Source: Halocaridina rubra (lineage: Eukaryota; Arthropoda; Malacostraca; Decapoda; Atyidae). Taken from it: a stretch of 64,000 nt of DNA. Positions 60,560 to 64,000 of the stretch are shown here, piece by piece. The notes beneath the pieces were generated by a model. That model saw only the letters and a list, made by a program, of their open reading frames with translations. It ran no database searches and was not told the DNA's origin. A program made the translations under genes and the position numbers. Position 1 is the stretch's first letter. Each line of letters starts with the position of its first letter. The stretch covers positions 1-64,000 of the forward strand of contig JAXCGZ010009870.1 in NCBI GenBank assembly GCA_037179515.1, in the 5' to 3' direction.

Positions 60560-61268
60560 TTAATGAAGTGTGACTAGTTAGTCACTGATGCTTGAAAATA
60601 GCCGTAATAAAGAGGACAAAGTAACTACGAATAATTTCTGAGTCGCTTTTCCATCAGATCAAACGATGGCTAAACGATATAGTCACATATTATTTATATA
60701 TTTCAGATAATCTATTGACCTGTTATATTCTTCAATATTCTGCCGGACAAAAGTATTATTTCTGCCTTTGTAAGGACACAGAGATAAAGATACTACCGTA
60801 AGAAAATAGTAACTTTAAAGAACACCGGCAAGAATTTCGTTCAGATAAGAAAATAACCTAAGTATGCAGTAAGACTATTAGCGCAAGCAATGAAGTCAAA
60901 TTATTGACTTTGTTAATTTTTACATACTTCAACATATATCTGAAAAAAAAGTTTCTTCTTTCTAGACGTTTAAAGAAACAAAGAAAACACTGTTACAATA
61001 AAGTTAGTCAACGTGAAGAAAATGGGTAACTATAAAAAAAATTAGCAATTCATCAACTCACAGAAAACAAACCATTCGTCTACGTATTTTAGCTGGGCTT
61101 GGGACTACTCATCAACATATTTCAATATATTTGTTTTCATGAATCAGTTTTAAGCATTTATACCTAAGGGAAATGTATGAATAGATAAATAAAGCCCATC
61201 TTTATATCATGATAGTTGTATCTTCTTAGTGCGAATATAATTCAAATAGATCATTTGTTAAGATGATG

Positions 61269-61319
<51 letters not shown>

Positions 61320-61929
61320 TAGATATAGATATTTCTTATTTTTTTTCTAAAACGTTATATGACTATAAAACAGGAACGTTCTGATAATGTAACCAAAACA
61401 GAGCTGCTGCTGAAGTGCTGGGCCAAAACTGATAATAGATCTCATTTATAATTTCAACGGCTATTGAGCTTTCTTTCCTCTCTGAGACATAGAATAGCGG
61501 TACAGCTGCGCAGTGTACTGCAGCTCTATTAAGCAGAGAGGAAAGAAGGTTCGCTTTTCTTGCTAGCTACACTGCCGGGTAAGTGAGAGCTTTACAGTGG
61601 TACAATGAAGATGCTATGAAAATGCAATATGGACACGAAATCACAAGAAAAGTACAATAACCTTGAGATGAACTCTCCAAACTTGTAAAGATTAAATTTA
61701 GAAATGAAAACGAAAACAGAGACAAAAATCTGAAAATGAATACAACAAATTCGGAACCGTTAATTGTAATTACTGGTATATCAAAATGTATACTAACTAG
61801 TCTTATATAGAAATAATATTTTCAATAAATAATTCTTAATACTTTTTACTTTATTAATCTCTGAAGCACTGCTACCATCTCCCTAGATCAGTATTTTTAT
61901 ACTACTCTAAAAGATTTACGATTTATTAA

Positions 61930-63085
61930 TATATGCTGTGGAAGGACATTAAGCATCGCTGTGGGTACTAGTACAAAGACGATGTTCGATGAGCTGTGGG
62001 AGCTGTGGAAAGTGATTTAGTACTGTGGGTACAGTATATATGCACATAACCTTGTAAGTGCTGCAGAAAGTCGATATAAACTCCATGGATAGATTATGTT
62101 AACTCTGTGGATGGTGATAAGTAAGGACTTTGATAAGTGATATTGTGGGGGTTAGTTAATGGATAATGTCCGAAACGCTGAGGGCTCTGTGGAAATTATT
62201 TGATGCTACAGAGGGTCATAGAAAAGAAAACTTATGGGCAAATACGTTATGGGTATTTGGACGATGTTCCAAATGCTCTGAGTGCTGTGGAGAGTGGATT
62301 TAACACTGTAGGTGCTGTGGAAGGATATCGTTGAGCAATGCAGTGGATGTTGTGGGACTATGACGCTAATGTCGTGGATGTTATGGAAAGACGTTGTTAA
62401 GTGAAAGGCAATGTTCTAAATGCTGTGGGTACTATGAGATAATATATGTGCTGTGGGTAATATGGAAGGGCATTTTTATATAATGCTGTGGTCATTCTTC
62501 AGAAAAAAGATGCTAAAAAATATGTCGGTGCTGTAGAAAGAATGATCAAGAGTGATTACATTGTGATCACTATTGAAAGAAGAATACTGAAACACTGTGG
62601 AAAGAATTTACTTTTGAAGTGATCACTTTTGAAAGAAGAGTATTCGAAACACTGTGGAAAGAATATATTAATGCTGTGGGTACTGCCTTGGAAGGACATT
62701 GTTTAATATTGCTGTGGTCACTCTACAAAAAAGCATGTTTGAAATGGTGCTGGTAATGCTGTGGGCGTTATTGAAAACGATGCTGGGAATGTTGTGGATG
62801 CAGATAAATGAAGTTAGCAGTGTAAGATCTGTGAAAATATGACATTAACGCTGTGGGGCTGTGGAATGATGATTTAATGATGTGAAAAGAAGATTTTTTA
62901 TCCTGTAGGTGTTGCATAAAGATGTTTTAATGCTGTGGGTGCTGTAAAAGGACGTTGTTATACTTGCTGTGGAATGATCATTTAACGTTGTGGGTGCTGT
63001 GGAAGTCCTTTGTTAAACAATGTTGTTTGTGATACTGAAAAAAAAGTATCAAAACGCTGTGGGCGCTGTGAAAGGGCGTCGCTAA
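61930..63085 (+). repeat. Degenerate minisatellite, core GCTGTGGGTGCTGTGGAA
   Basis: About 1.15 kb of loosely repeated units of some 30-45 bp built on gctgtgggt(g/a)ctgtggaa followed by (a/g)gacgttgtt-like sequence. Examples are at 62306, 62426, 62660, 62935 and 62990. No frame stays open. Confidence 0.82.
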
Positions 63086-64000
63086 TAAAGATATAGAATA
63101 AAATAGCCTAAGAACACAACAGCTGTCCTGGGCCATGACAGGCTGGCTCAACGCGGGTTCGAGTCCCACAAAAAACATAAAATTTTTAAGTATCAGATGA
63201 TCACTAAATTGTAACTTCGAATTTACTTAGCAGAGAGAAAGAGATAAAAACTGTATCACTGTATGGACAAATTTATATTCTAAATGTTAATTGATAAATA
63301 ATTGCATTGGACTCTACTTATTTCTATAAACAAACATGAACAAAGTAATAACATAAATATTCATTACATTATCATGAAACAATAGCCCACAAATCAACCA
63401 AATAAAAATTAGTTAAAAGTCTTCTTGCCTTTATTATTTTTATTAAGTAATGCATTATATTACACGTGGAATCTTTATGAATACGTCCATTTTCTCTGTA
63501 GAAGAAAACTGATAAATGTTGTCACGTGTTTACGATAAGAACGCCTTATCTGGCTATTACTAGCGGGTTGCTGGGGCGGATATGATAGAGGCTGACGAAA
63601 CTATTAGTGGATTTTAGAATTTTCCTAAACAATTAATATATTTTTCATTGAGGCCTGCATCGTATATATATTTACTTAATTGTATGTAAAACGAAGAGCC
63701 TTATTCTCGTAATTCCCCGTCTCCTGACCACTGGTTTTTTTTTATTCACTTACATATTATATCTGTTTTTAAAACTAAGAAACACTGAGCACCTACAATT
63801 TCTTCGCTTACGGCATTACAATTAAAAAACTTTCTACACTGAAATGTAACGTTTTCTAACTAATCCCGAACAAATCCCTTAAGACTATGAAAGCATTTAG
63901 TTTACTGTTAAACAGCAAAGGAAGTTTTCATGGCATTATGCTCCGTATTCCGCTCCTGAAACTCTTTTCTAAACTGTTCGATGTTTTCCTTAACCTGGAC
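63086..64000. other. AT-rich sequence, no element identified
   Basis: The only point of note is a tRNA-like T-arm, cgggttcgagtcccac (63157-63172), with a weak A-box-like sequence upstream, possibly a decayed SINE head. Nothing else was recognised. Confidence 0.45.

Noticed and set aside
63120..63175. A functional tRNA gene around gggttcgagtccc
   Set aside because: Only the T-arm/B box is convincing; acceptor and anticodon stems cannot be formed.

Overview
The window is intron-rich arthropod DNA, most likely from a decapod crustacean and possibly a penaeid shrimp. This rests on inference: exceptional microsatellite density (about 6 kb by my count, mostly (TA)n), TTAGG telomere-type repeats, tRNA-derived SINEs, Tigger/pogo, Ty3/gypsy and BEL/Pao elements, and a formin closest to arthropod Form3 / vertebrate INF2.

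Only one host gene is visible. It is an inverted-formin (INF2/Form3-type) actin regulator on the + strand, whose 24 visible coding exons run from 4557 to 38127. I joined them by hand using AG/GT boundaries. Every junction keeps frame, giving 2154 residues in this window. The order is the end of the N-terminal DID/FH3 armadillo domain, a poly-proline FH1, an FH2 core (with the conserved GNYLN), a WH2/DAD-like segment, and a very long Ser/Arg-rich tail. Most of the tail (902 residues) is in one last exon. The first coding exons, including the start codon, are upstream of the window.

Layout: 1-4556 is an upstream intron full of microsatellites. 4557-38127 is the formin gene; its introns hold microsatellites, exon-adjacent minisatellites, SINEs, Tigger-type MITEs and a complete Ty3/gypsy element (19710-24413, antisense, identical 182-bp LTRs, AGTGT target duplication). 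38128-40850 is the 3' flank. 40850-46145 is a Tigger/pogo graveyard: a giant palindrome, a minus-strand Tigger derivative, a 770-bp (TA)n tract, and a second Tigger broken by frameshifts and a LINE insertion. 46913-51811 is a BEL/Pao element with a single intact 942-residue ORF that has lost the RT core, RNase H and integrase. 52290-61800 is a four-copy tandem array of a ~2.0-2.8 kb unit, itself made of ~190-bp sub-repeats, with SINE and MITE insertions in the last copy. 61930-63085 is a degenerate GCTGTGGG-type minisatellite. 63086-64000 is unremarkable AT-rich DNA.

The most unusual points are: a 77-bp tandem array that has copied a real 3' splice site with the first codons of an FH2 exon several times; a short motif that recurs in the formin tail; the BEL element's intact but enzyme-less ORF with a 12-residue repeat; the coupling of Tigger ends with long (TA)n tracts; and the two-level tandem array near the right end.
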